From positions 1 to 7,987 of the forward strand of contig CAJYKY010000462.1 of NCBI GenBank assembly GCA_913775005.1: DNA of 7,987 nt, read 5' to 3'. Both the position numbers and the translations under genes were made by a program. The notes beneath the pieces were generated by a model, which was not told where the DNA came from, did not search any database, and was given only the letters and a program-made list of their open reading frames with translations. The stretch's first letter is position 1. Every line of letters begins with the position of its first letter. Positions 1-6,700 of the stretch are shown here, in pieces. This DNA comes from an uncultured Achromobacter sp. (lineage in GTDB: Bacteria > Pseudomonadota > Gammaproteobacteria > Burkholderiales > Burkholderiaceae_B).

Positions 1-838
1 ACAAATGGCCCATAGCCGACATCGCGCTGGCGATGTTGTCCACCAGATAGCGGCCATGGCGTGACAGCGGTTCGTTCGTCAAGAGCCCCAGGAACAGGTT
101 GACGGCGTGCACCGGCTGGCGCAGGTCGTGGCTGGCAGCGGCAAGAAAGCGGGACTTTTCCAGGTCGCTGCGTTCCGCGGCGGTCTTTTCCTGCCGCACC
201 TGTTCCAGCAGCGCCAGGTTTTCGTAGCCCAACCGCAACGCGTCCAGATGCGTGCGGTTCATGCGATGAATGAAGGCCAGCGTGGCGACCAGATAGGCCA
301 GGCCGCTGGTCACCAGCGCCAGGTGGATGGCCGACGGCTGCACCGCCAGCGCGATGAACATCGGCGCAAACGCGGGCACCTCGAACGCGTACATCACCGG
401 CAGCAGCATGTAGTTGGAATAGATGGCGCCGGTGCCCAGGCCAAACAGCAGCACGATAAAAAACAGCTGGTATTCCAGCGGTACGAAGAACGTCCAGTAC
501 GCGAAGGGCAGTCCCCACAGTATTCCCGAGCACAGGTTGCCGATCAGCATGCGGCGCACCCAGCGCGCGGCAGCGTCCGGATCGGCGCGATGGCGGTCAT
601 ACACCAGCATCGCCGCCAGCCGCAGCCCGCCCACCCCCAGCGTGGCAATGATCCACGCCAGCAGCTCATGCAGCGGCAGCACGTCGTGCAGCGCATAGGT
701 CGAGAAGCAGGCCGTGATCAGCGAACCCGCCAGCGCGAAGGGAAAGCTTCGGCGCAAGGCGTCGATCTGCACCTGCAAGATGCGGGCGCTGTAAGGGGAG
801 GGGGAGGCGGAAGAAGACGGGCCGAGGTCGGGCTGCAC
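1..838 (-). CDS. Membrane sensor histidine kinase, SHDLRQP type (probably hybrid), N-terminal part, cut by window edge
   Basis: Reading the minus strand from 838 gives one open frame to the window edge, about 279 codons with no stop. Residues about 31-193 are mostly hydrophobic and form five or six membrane helices (roughly 31-50, 59-80, 97-115, two in 123-165, 170-193). A charged, probably coiled linker follows (LLEQVRQEKTAAERSDLEKS), then the H-box FLAAASHDLRQPVHAVN with phosphoacceptor His237. This SHDLRQP box is typical of inner-membrane kinases that continue into HATPase and often receiver domains; those parts lie outside the window, so 'hybrid' is inferred. No ATG lies before the first helix. 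GTG at 838 is my choice and TTG at 859 adds seven residues; neither has a clear Shine-Dalgarno. The gene starts 35 bp after the upstream kinase stop, suggesting one operon. The membrane part matches no sensor domain I can name. Confidence 0.85.
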   Translation of the reverse strand, partial: MQPDLGPSSSASPSPYSARILQVQIDALRRSFPFALAGSLITACFSTYALHDVLPLHELLAWIIATLGVGGLRLAAMLVYDRHRADPDAAARWVRRMLIGNLCSGILWGLPFAYWTFFVPLEYQLFFIVLLFGLGTGAIYSNYMLLPVMYAFEVPAFAPMFIALAVQPSAIHLALVTSGLAYLVATLAFIHRMNRTHLDALRLGYENLALLEQVRQEKTAAERSDLEKSRFLAAASHDLRQPVHAVNLFLGLLTNEPLSRHGRYLVDNIASAMSAMGHL

Positions 839-873
839 AGGTCTTAGGGCTTCGCGCAATGAGGAAAGGGATT

Positions 874-2898
874 TTAGACCGGTTGCGCCGCTGCCGGCCG
901 CAATTGCAGCACCGCCGTCAGGACGGTGCAGCCCGGGGCCGACGCAATGTCCAGTGTGCCGTGTACCCGGGCGATGCGCGTATGCATACTGCGCATGCCC
1001 ACGCTGACGCCCGCCTTGCGCACCGCCGCCACATCAAAGCCCACGCCGTCGTCTTCGATGCGCAAGTGCAGATGATCGGCATCGGGCTGCGACAACTGAA
1101 GCTGCACGCGGCGGGCGCGGCTGTGCTTGACGACATTCGTCAGCGCCTCTTCCACCAGGCGCGTCAGCGCCAGGCATTGCAGCGGGTTGGGCGGGCTGCG
1201 CCATGCAGGCGGGAACTGCCAGCTGGAATCCAGATTCAATTCGTCGAACAGCTGCACATAGCGGTGGCGCAGCGGCGCGCCCCATTCCTGCGGCGTGGCG
1301 GGCACCGTGATGCCGGCACTGGAACCGCTGTCGATGGTCTGGCGCAAGTCATCGCGCAACAGCTTCAGCATGGACAGGAACTGCTGGCCGTGCAGCGGCC
1401 GGTCGGCCTGCTCCACCATCGCCATCATGCGCACCAGCGAACCGCCCAGGCCGTCGTGCAGGTCGTGGGCGATCTGTAGTCGCTCGTGCAGGCGGGTATT
1501 GGCCATGGCCAGCGCGTGCTCGCGCGCCAGCGTTTCGGTCAGGCTCTGACGCGCCTGGAAGATGCCGTCCGCCAGTTCCTGGTTGAAGCGTTCGATCTGG
1601 CGCACGTTGCACGCGTGCCGCAAGCCCAGGATGGCGGACAGGCACAGCGTGATCACCACGCTGGAATAGGGCGTGTAATAAACGCCCGTGTCGATCAGCT
1701 TCAACATCAGCAACAGGTCATGCAAGCTGACCGCGAAGAAGACCAGCAGGCAGGCGGCCAGCATCAGATGTTCGGGCCGGCGCGTGCGCCAGGCATACAC
1801 CGGAAATTGCAGACAGTTGGCCAGGAAGATGGCGGCGGAAATCAGCACGCCCGTCAACTGCGCCGTTCCTACCGCGGAGTCCGGAACGGTGGCCGTCATC
1901 GCCACCAATGCGGCAGCCAGAATCCACAGCGCGCGTTGCAGGCGCGGCATGGACTGCTCGCCAAAGCGCCACGTGAAATGACAGAAGCACACGATGTACA
2001 GCACCAGCGCTATGGTGTTGCCCCGTGCCAGCGCCAAGGTGCTGGAAAACGGCCACGGGTCGGTCAACAGCACGTTGCTGATGAACAGCACCCAGAACAG
2101 CGACATCAGCGCATACCAGCCATAAGTGGTCTGCTCGCGCCGGACCACCCAGATGCAGAAGAACAGACCGCCCAGTACGCAGGAGACGATGAGGTTCACC
2201 GAGTACAGCGTGCGGTTGCGCCACCACAGGTCTTCCTGTTTGGCCTGCATGGCCGGCGCGTCGCCCAGATAGACGGCGCCCAGGCCCGGCGTTTGCTGCG
2301 CCACGCCCACGACCCGCACCCACAGCGTGTTCACGCCGTCTTGCAAGATGGCGTCGGGCAGGCGCCAGTTGCGCGGCATGTTCCAGCTGCGCGACAGCGG
2401 TTCGGTCAGTTGCGCATCGCGCCAGATGAGCGCGTCGTTCACGTAGACCTCGCCCGCCATCACGATGGATTCCAGCGTCAGGCCGATGGCGGCGGAGGGG
2501 GCTGTGGCGTTGGACGGCAAGGCGCGCGTGTCGCACTGGCGCTGCCAATCGATGCGATACCAGACCGATCCGGTGTAGCCGGGCCAACGTTCGTTCCAGT
2601 TGTCGGGCAGCGTGACGGGTTCCCATCCGGGGGGTAACGTAGCGGCCCCACCGGCGCGCCATTCAGTGGCGGGTGGCCCGTTGCTATCGTCGCTAGCCCG
2701 CGAGGCGGAAACGGACAGCGTCTGGACTGTGCAGGCAGCCGTCTCGGCGGCGGGGGCTTCACCGGCAGCCGCGCTGGTTTCACTGGCGAAGGCAGGCAGG
2801 CTAAACATCGTGGCCAGCAGCATCATCAGCCAAAACGGCAACGTGTGCGCCAAGCCACGCCGCAGCCAAGCAGTCGGGAATGCCATCCCTACCGTCAT
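874..2898 (-). CDS. 7TMR-DISM sensor histidine kinase, NarL/DegS type (HisKA_3)
   Basis: About 674 residues. A signal peptide (WLMMLLATMFSLPAFA, cleavage near residue 38) leads to a periplasmic domain at about 80-215 with a galactose-binding/GH2-like beta-sandwich look (LPDNWNERWPG, GSVWYRIDW, AGEVYVNDALIW, GVNTLWVRVVG). Seven hydrophobic helices follow (about 230-251, 256-279, 292-309, 321-339, 348-368, 379-400, 409-427), the 7TMR-DISM layout. The cytoplasmic kinase has H-box RLQIAHDLHDGLGGSL (phosphoacceptor His481 in DLHD), N-box EEALTNVVKHS (Asn588) and G-box EDDGVGFD, all intact. It should autophosphorylate and pass phosphate to the NarL-type regulator encoded 50 bp upstream. The frame is open up to an ATG at 3039, but that start would overlap the regulator gene by 90 bp and add a second hydrophobic stretch. 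I prefer ATG 2898, with ATG 2886 nearly as good; neither has a strong Shine-Dalgarno. The ligand is unknown. Confidence 0.94.
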   Translation of the reverse strand: MTVGMAFPTAWLRRGLAHTLPFWLMMLLATMFSLPAFASETSAAAGEAPAAETAACTVQTLSVSASRASDDSNGPPATEWRAGGAATLPPGWEPVTLPDNWNERWPGYTGSVWYRIDWQRQCDTRALPSNATAPSAAIGLTLESIVMAGEVYVNDALIWRDAQLTEPLSRSWNMPRNWRLPDAILQDGVNTLWVRVVGVAQQTPGLGAVYLGDAPAMQAKQEDLWWRNRTLYSVNLIVSCVLGGLFFCIWVVRREQTTYGWYALMSLFWVLFISNVLLTDPWPFSSTLALARGNTIALVLYIVCFCHFTWRFGEQSMPRLQRALWILAAALVAMTATVPDSAVGTAQLTGVLISAAIFLANCLQFPVYAWRTRRPEHLMLAACLLVFFAVSLHDLLLMLKLIDTGVYYTPYSSVVITLCLSAILGLRHACNVRQIERFNQELADGIFQARQSLTETLAREHALAMANTRLHERLQIAHDLHDGLGGSLVRMMAMVEQADRPLHGQQFLSMLKLLRDDLRQTIDSGSSAGITVPATPQEWGAPLRHRYVQLFDELNLDSSWQFPPAWRSPPNPLQCLALTRLVEEALTNVVKHSRARRVQLQLSQPDADHLHLRIEDDGVGFDVAAVRKAGVSVGMRSMHTRIARVHGTLDIASAPGCTVLTAVLQLRPAAAQPV

Positions 2899-2948
2899 CA
2901 GCAACACCAACGCCAAGCGCAGGCGGGCAAGCGGCCTATGCCGCCCCG

Positions 2949-3632
2949 TCAATCCAGCAAGCCACGCGAGCGCGCGGCGTGGACCGCCCGGGTGCGCGAC
3001 GAAACGGCCAGCTTGCGATAGATGTGCTTGATGTGGCATTCAACGGTGTAGCGCGACAGGAACAGCTGTTCGGCGATTTCGCGATTGGCCAGCCCTTCAG
3101 CCACCAGACGCAGGATCTGGCTTTCGCGGGGGCTAAGTATCTCACCGCCCGCCGCGCCGGTCTGCTCGGCGGGGCGGGGCCGCAATTCGTCGATGATGCG
3201 TCGGGCCACAAAGGGGTCGATGGGGGCGCCGCCGCGCAGCACGCTGCGCAAAGACAGCGACACTTCCATGTCGTCGCGCTCTTTCAGCACGTAGCCGGTG
3301 GCGCCTGCGCGCAGCGCCGCCAGGATGGCGTCTTCCGTGCACCAGGCGGAAATGACCAGGATGGCCAGGCCGGGGTCGGCGGCGTGCATGTCCGCAATCA
3401 GTTCGATCCCGCTGCCGTCGGGCAAGCCCAGGTCGACCAGCGCCAGCGCCACCGGCTGATTGGCCAGGCACGCGCGCGCCTCGGCCAGCGAACCGGCGAA
3501 GATCAGCGCGTCGGGCTGATACCCCAGTTGCAGCAGCAGGCCTTCCAGCCGGCGGCAGACCAGGGGTTCGTCCTCCACCAGCAGCACCGGAGCGGGCAGC
3601 GTCAGTTCGGGGGCAAGCGCAGAGGCGGACAT
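2949..3632 (-). CDS. LuxR/NarL-family two-component response regulator
   Basis: 227 residues, normal for the family. The N-terminal receiver begins VLLVEDEPLV (acidic pocket Glu20/Asp21), has the phosphorylated aspartate in LALVDLGLPDGSG (Asp67), a switch Ser95 in VISAW and the conserved lysine in GYVLKERDD (Lys117). After a short linker comes a complete LuxR-type helix-turn-helix, about residues 166-209 (LSPRESQILRLVAEG, ANREIAEQLFLS, TVECHIKHIYRKL). It should act as a DNA-binding transcription factor switched by phosphorylation. The histidine kinase gene 50 bp downstream has a HisKA_3 core, the usual partner of this class, so the two are almost certainly a cognate pair. ATG 3632 is chosen; GTG 3662 would add ten proline-rich residues with no family counterpart and no ribosome binding site. 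The targets are unknown; the divergent chemoreceptor promoter is one candidate by position only. Confidence 0.95.
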   Translation of the reverse strand: MSASALAPELTLPAPVLLVEDEPLVCRRLEGLLLQLGYQPDALIFAGSLAEARACLANQPVALALVDLGLPDGSGIELIADMHAADPGLAILVISAWCTEDAILAALRAGATGYVLKERDDMEVSLSLRSVLRGGAPIDPFVARRIIDELRPRPAEQTGAAGGEILSPRESQILRLVAEGLANREIAEQLFLSRYTVECHIKHIYRKLAVSSRTRAVHAARSRGLLD

Positions 3633-3671
3633 AGGGGAAGGCAAGGAAAAGGGCAGGGGCACGGTGACGCG

Positions 3672-3677
3672 ATTCTA
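3672..3677 (-). promoter_or_regulatory. Possible -10 element for the response-regulator operon
   Basis: On the minus strand this reads TAGAAT, five of six matches to the sigma-70 -10 consensus. It would start transcription near 3665, giving a leader of about 33 nt before ATG 3632. No convincing -35 lies 16-18 bp upstream; that position falls in the GC-rich dyad at 3685-3703. If real, the promoter probably needs an activator. Weak evidence. Confidence 0.3.
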
Positions 3678-3684
3678 GATTGTG

Positions 3685-3703
3685 CGCAGCCGCGCGGCTT
3701 GCG
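3685..3703. promoter_or_regulatory. GC-rich dyad upstream of the response regulator, operator candidate
   Basis: A perfect 12-bp palindrome (AGCCGCGCGGCT, 3688-3699) is extended by CGC on the left and GCG on the right across a one-base bulge at 3700. It lies where the -35 of the suggested regulator promoter would be, so a bound protein could repress or replace -35 recognition. GC-rich palindromes arise easily by chance in this composition, so function is inferred only. Confidence 0.3.
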
Positions 3704-3780
3704 GCTATCCCTTGAACTGGGTAATTTCGCGCCCCGGCCACGACAAGGCGTCAGCTGAAATTCAGTCGGCGGAACAAAAA

Positions 3781-3823
3781 AATGGGGCCATCGAAAGGGA
3801 GTTGGCTCCATTAAATGGGGCCA
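3781..3823. repeat. Three copies of decamer AATGGRGCCA (+,-,+) upstream of chemoreceptor gene
   Basis: AATGGGGCCA occurs at 3781-3790 and 3814-3823 on the plus strand. TGGCTCCATT at 3803-3812 is the same decamer on the minus strand with one mismatch. Copies two and three form a near-perfect palindrome with a single central base. Copies one and three start 33 bp apart, about three helical turns, and their match continues loosely to an AAAG at 3794-3797 and 3827-3830 (16 of 18 positions over 3780-3797 and 3813-3830). The third copy ends 2 bp before the sigma-28 -35 element. The layout resembles a cooperative operator; which protein would bind is unknown. Confidence 0.55.
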
Positions 3824-3825
3824 GC

Positions 3826-3852
3826 TAAAGTTGCCGCCGCCGATGCCGTAAG
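3826..3852 (+). promoter_or_regulatory. Sigma-28 (FliA) flagellar-class promoter for the chemoreceptor gene
   Basis: TAAAGTTG at 3826-3833, an 11-base spacer, and GCCGTAAG at 3845-3852. The known sigma-28 consensus is TAAAGTTT-N11-GCCGATAA: the -35 matches seven of eight, the spacer length is exact, and the -10 keeps GCCG and the following A/T-rich run with mismatches. It points at the methyl-accepting chemotaxis gene, the expected kind of FliA target. Transcription should start near 3859-3860, leaving a leader of about 75 nt. I found no comparable element in front of the other plus-strand genes. Confidence 0.75.
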
Positions 3853-3861
3853 CCCTGGGTG

Positions 3862-3885
3862 GCCATCGGGTTTTCCCGAATAGGC
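3862..3885 (+). other. Leader hairpin 1 at the predicted 5' end of the chemoreceptor mRNA
   Basis: TCGGG (3866-3870) pairs with CCCGA (3875-3879) around a TTTT loop. GCC (3862-3864) and GGC (3883-3885) extend the stem beyond an asymmetric A/ATA internal loop. It begins two or three bases after the predicted transcription start, where a hairpin could protect the transcript end. It is not followed by a T-run and does not look like a terminator. Confidence 0.4.
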
Positions 3886-3892
3886 TGGGAAC

Positions 3893-3910
3893 CTGTGCCA
3901 TTCGGCACGG
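3893..3910 (+). other. Leader hairpin 2 before the chemoreceptor ribosome binding site
   Basis: GTGCC (3895-3899) and GGCAC (3904-3908) form a perfect stem around ATTC. The stem extends to seven pairs with one G-U (3893-3894 with 3909-3910). It ends 12 bases before the Shine-Dalgarno at 3923, so it does not sequester it as drawn. A post-transcriptional role is possible but unproven. Confidence 0.4.
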
Positions 3911-3922
3911 GCAGGGGCAGTC

Positions 3923-3928
3923 AGAAGG
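3923..3928 (+). promoter_or_regulatory. Ribosome binding site fixing the chemoreceptor start
   Basis: AGAAGG with a five-base gap to ATG 3934. The frame is open further upstream to an ATG at 3859, but that start would sit on the predicted transcription start and add 25 residues unlike a receptor N-terminus. This site decides for 3934. Confidence 0.75.
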
Positions 3929-3933
3929 CAAAC

Positions 3934-5796
3934 ATGAAAATTACCTCGTTGCGAAATCGAATTCTGTTGATTTCGTGCGTTACCGTCGTCGGCGCATTGG
4001 TCCTGTCCGGCGTCACCACCTACCAGATCGTTCGCAGCAACATGATGGCGACGATTTCCGGCAACCTGGACGCTATTGCGGCCGGTAACGCCAGCGCCAT
4101 CGAACGCTGGTCGGCCGACAAGGCGCAAGCCGTCGTGGCCACCGCCGCCGCCATCGAAAAGGGCGACCCGCGCGGTCTGACCAAGCTGATGGGCGAGACC
4201 AACGGCTTCCCGATTTCGACGGTGGGCTGGTCCGACAAGACCTTTTTCTCCACCACGCAAACCGCCGCCGACTACGATCCCACGGCCCGCCCCTGGTACA
4301 AGAGCGCGGTGGCCGCCGGCAAGATGACGGTGACCAAGCCCTATGGCGATTCCAACACCGGCAAGCTTTACGTGGCCTTCACCGCACCCATGATCCGCGC
4401 GGGCCAGACCACCGGCGTGCTGAGCGGCGCCGTGCCGCTCGATGGCATCCAGAGCATCATCAAGGCGATCCGCCCCACGCCGTCCAGCCTGGCCTTTGTG
4501 GTGGCCAACGACGGGCAGGTGATTTCGCACGTCAACGACAAGCTGGCCTTGAAGCCGTCTACCGACGTCGCCCCGGAACTGACGCCCGCCGCGCTGGCTG
4601 CGATGGCGCGCGCGGGCGCTGAACCCATCACGGTGTCGCTGGACGGCGTGCCCAAGCTGGTCAAGGCGCGCCCGGTGCCGGGCACGGACTGGTCGCTGGT
4701 CATTGCGCTGGACCAGGCGGAAGCCACCGCGGGCTTGACCCAGGTGCTCAACGCCACACTGATCTCGCTGGTGGTGCTGACGCTGGCTGCCGTGGCGATT
4801 GCCAGCGTGGCGACGTCCCGCGCGTTCAAGCGCCTGTCGGCCGTGCGCGATGCGATGGACACCATCGGCTCGGGTGACGGCGACATGACGCACCGGCTGG
4901 AAGTGGTGGGCCATGACGAAGTGGCGCAGATTTCGGCGTCGTTCAACGCGTTTGTCGACAAAATCAGCCACGTCATGCTGGAAGTGCGCACCGGCGTGCA
5001 TTCGATGTCGGCCGCCACCAGCGAAATCGACATGGGCAACCGCGATCTGTCGCAGCGCACGGAAACGTCGGCCGGCTCCTTGCAGGAAACCTCGTCCGCG
5101 TTGACGCAGCTGACTTCCAGCGTGCGCCAGACCGAGGAAGCCGCTGAACACGCCACGCGCCTGGCCACGGAAGCCAGCACCGCCGCCGAGCGCGGCGGCA
5201 AGGTGGTGACGGATGCCGTGACGACGATGAGCGCCATTTCGCAGTCGTCGCAACGCATTACCGAGATCATCAGCGTGATCGACAGCATTGCGTTCCAGAC
5301 CAACATCCTGGCGCTGAACGCCGCCGTGGAAGCGGCGCGCGCAGGCGAACAAGGCCGTGGCTTTGCGGTGGTGGCCGGTGAAGTGCGCACGCTGGCGCAA
5401 CGCAGCGCCGCGTCGGCGCAGGAAATCCGCACGCTGATCCAGGCGTCGGTGGAAAACGTCAAGAGCGGCACCGAGCGTGTGCAGGCGGCCGGGACGACCA
5501 TGAGCGAAATCGTGGACGGCATCACTCGCGTGCAGCGCCTGGTTACCGAGATCCACGGCGCCATGACGGAGCAAAGCGTGGGCATCAGCCAGATCGACCG
5601 CAGCGTGGCCGATATGGACCAGGCCACGCAGCAGAACGCCGCGCTGGTGGAGGAATCTGCCGCCGCGTCGGCCATGTTGAGCGACCAGGCGCGCGTGCTG
5701 GCCGAGACCGTGGGCCTGTTCAAGCTGCGTGGCGATACGCAAGGCGCCGCGCCGACGAAGATGTTGGCGCTGACCCAGGCCGCCCCGGCGTACTGA
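3934..5796 (+). CDS. Methyl-accepting chemotaxis protein with dCache sensor domain
   Basis: 620 residues, a normal size for a transmembrane chemoreceptor. TM1 is at about 9-31 and TM2 at about 272-296. The periplasmic part between them is a double-Cache domain containing DYDPTARPWYKSA. HAMP is about 297-350, followed by methylation helices (QETSSALTQLTSSVRQTEEA) and the highly conserved signalling tip, about 451-490 (SIAFQTNILALNAA, EAARAGEQGRGFAVV, AGEVRTLAQRS), which contacts CheA/CheW. Tyr114, Arg119, Trp121, Tyr122, Tyr137 and Asp170 match in order, and nearly in spacing, the amino-acid-binding motif of dCache receptors such as Pseudomonas PctA, so an amino-acid ligand is a reasonable inference. 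There is no NWETF-type CheR-tethering pentapeptide; the tail ends TQAAPAY. A sigma-28 promoter precedes it and no other chemotaxis gene is adjacent, so it is an orphan receptor feeding the flagellar chemotaxis pathway. Confidence 0.96.
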   Translation: MKITSLRNRILLISCVTVVGALVLSGVTTYQIVRSNMMATISGNLDAIAAGNASAIERWSADKAQAVVATAAAIEKGDPRGLTKLMGETNGFPISTVGWSDKTFFSTTQTAADYDPTARPWYKSAVAAGKMTVTKPYGDSNTGKLYVAFTAPMIRAGQTTGVLSGAVPLDGIQSIIKAIRPTPSSLAFVVANDGQVISHVNDKLALKPSTDVAPELTPAALAAMARAGAEPITVSLDGVPKLVKARPVPGTDWSLVIALDQAEATAGLTQVLNATLISLVVLTLAAVAIASVATSRAFKRLSAVRDAMDTIGSGDGDMTHRLEVVGHDEVAQISASFNAFVDKISHVMLEVRTGVHSMSAATSEIDMGNRDLSQRTETSAGSLQETSSALTQLTSSVRQTEEAAEHATRLATEASTAAERGGKVVTDAVTTMSAISQSSQRITEIISVIDSIAFQTNILALNAAVEAARAGEQGRGFAVVAGEVRTLAQRSAASAQEIRTLIQASVENVKSGTERVQAAGTTMSEIVDGITRVQRLVTEIHGAMTEQSVGISQIDRSVADMDQATQQNAALVEESAAASAMLSDQARVLAETVGLFKLRGDTQGAAPTKMLALTQAAPAY

Positions 5797-5804
5797 GCCT
5801 GACC

Positions 5805-5833
5805 GGCGGCGCGGCGCAGGTGCGCCCGCCGCC
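5805..5833 (+). terminator. GC-rich stem-loop after the chemoreceptor gene, possible terminator
   Basis: Nine bases after the stop codon, GGCGGC (5805-5810) pairs with GCCGCC (5828-5833), and inside it GGCGC (5813-5817) pairs with GCGCC (5822-5826) around AGGT. That is eleven GC pairs with a small internal loop. The stem is very stable, but no T-run follows, so it could instead be a 3'-end stabiliser or a pause site. It separates the chemoreceptor from the hydrolase gene. Confidence 0.35.
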
Positions 5834-5901
5834 ACCAGTTGCCTGTCGCGCCGGAAGACAGCAGAATCTGCGAAGCCCATGGACTGAACAGAGGATGAAT
5901 G

Positions 5902-6699
5902 ATGGCCGACAACGCCGCCGCCGCCGCGCCCCAAGACACGCTGATCCCGACTGCACTTGGCCGGATCCACGCCCGCCGCTGGCCGGGCCAGGAAGGCGCG
6001 GCCATCGTGCTGCTGCATGACTCGCTGGGCAGCGTGGACCTGTGGCGCGATTTTCCCGCCAAGCTCGCGCAAGTTACTGGCCGGACGGTCATCGCCTACG
6101 ACCGGCTGGGGTTTGGCCAGGCCGACGCCCACCCGGGCCGGCTGGCGCCCGATTTTGTCGCCGCCGAAGCCGATGACGGCTTTGCCGCGCTGCTCAAGCA
6201 CTTCGACCTGTCCCGTTTCATCCTGTTCGGCCACAGCGTGGGCGGCGGCATGGCGGTGTCGATCGCAGCCGCGTACCCGGACCGCTGCTTGGGACTCATC
6301 ACCGAATCCGCCCAGGAATTTGTCGAAGACCGCACCTTGGCAGGCATCCAGGTCGCCGGCGAGCAGTTCCGCGACCCCGCCCAGCTGGACCGGTTAAAGC
6401 GCTATCACGGCGACAAGGCCCAGTGGGTGCTGGACGCCTGGGTGCAGACCTGGCATTCCGCAGAATTTGCCGACTGGAACCTGGACGCGACCCTGCCGCG
6501 CGTGACGGCGCCGCTACTGGCCATCCACGGTGAAAACGACGAATACGGCTCGATGCGCCATCCCGAGACGCTGATCGCGCTGACGGGCGGACCGTCGCAA
6601 ATGTTGCCGATGCCCGGTTGCGGACATGTGCCGCACCGTGAGCGCGAGGGCGAGGTGCTCGACGCCGTGCGCGCATTTCTGGATCGACACGGGATCTGA
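5902..6699 (+). CDS. Alpha/beta-fold hydrolase
   Basis: 265 residues, the usual length for a single-domain alpha/beta hydrolase without a large lid. Visible in order: the strand and oxyanion-hole region IVLLHDSLGSVDLW, the AYDRLGFGQAD turn, the nucleophile elbow FGHSVGGGMA (Ser112), the acid in IHGENDEYGS (Asp213) and the base in GCGHVPHRE (His242). The catalytic triad is complete, so it should be an active cytoplasmic hydrolase. No signal peptide is seen. The substrate cannot be read from the sequence; esterases, lactonases and C-C hydrolases all share this pattern. AGAGG at 5890-5894 lies seven bases before ATG 5902 and four before ATG 5899, so 5902 is preferred; the difference is one methionine. 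It lies 105 bp downstream of the chemoreceptor with a GC-rich stem-loop between, so it need not be in the same transcript. Confidence 0.93.
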   Translation: MADNAAAAAPQDTLIPTALGRIHARRWPGQEGAAIVLLHDSLGSVDLWRDFPAKLAQVTGRTVIAYDRLGFGQADAHPGRLAPDFVAAEADDGFAALLKHFDLSRFILFGHSVGGGMAVSIAAAYPDRCLGLITESAQEFVEDRTLAGIQVAGEQFRDPAQLDRLKRYHGDKAQWVLDAWVQTWHSAEFADWNLDATLPRVTAPLLAIHGENDEYGSMRHPETLIALTGGPSQMLPMPGCGHVPHREREGEVLDAVRAFLDRHGI

Positions 6700-6700
6700 C

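Noticed and set aside
1486..2637. A 383-codon plus-strand frame over the 7TM kinase
   Set aside because: The translation is dominated by His/Gln/Arg/Gly with no motif, and the opposite strand encodes an intact kinase.
3755..3765. CTGAA-A-TTCAG palindrome in the intergenic region
   Set aside because: Five-base arms with no supporting element nearby; expected by chance in a region of this size.
3853..3933. Leader of the chemoreceptor as a cyclic-di-GMP (GEMM) riboswitch
   Set aside because: The characteristic conserved core and the tetraloop/receptor arrangement are not visible; only two simple hairpins are present and the leader is short.
4368..6092. A 574-codon minus-strand frame over the chemoreceptor
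   Set aside because: Ser/Ala/Arg-rich shadow of the chemoreceptor codon pattern, with no domain.
3811..6234. An 807-codon open frame on the minus strand opposite the chemoreceptor and hydrolase genes
   Set aside because: Its translation is rich in His, Arg, Gly and Gln with no recognisable domain, and it lies opposite two clear gene families. GC-rich genes with biased third positions commonly leave such antisense frames open.
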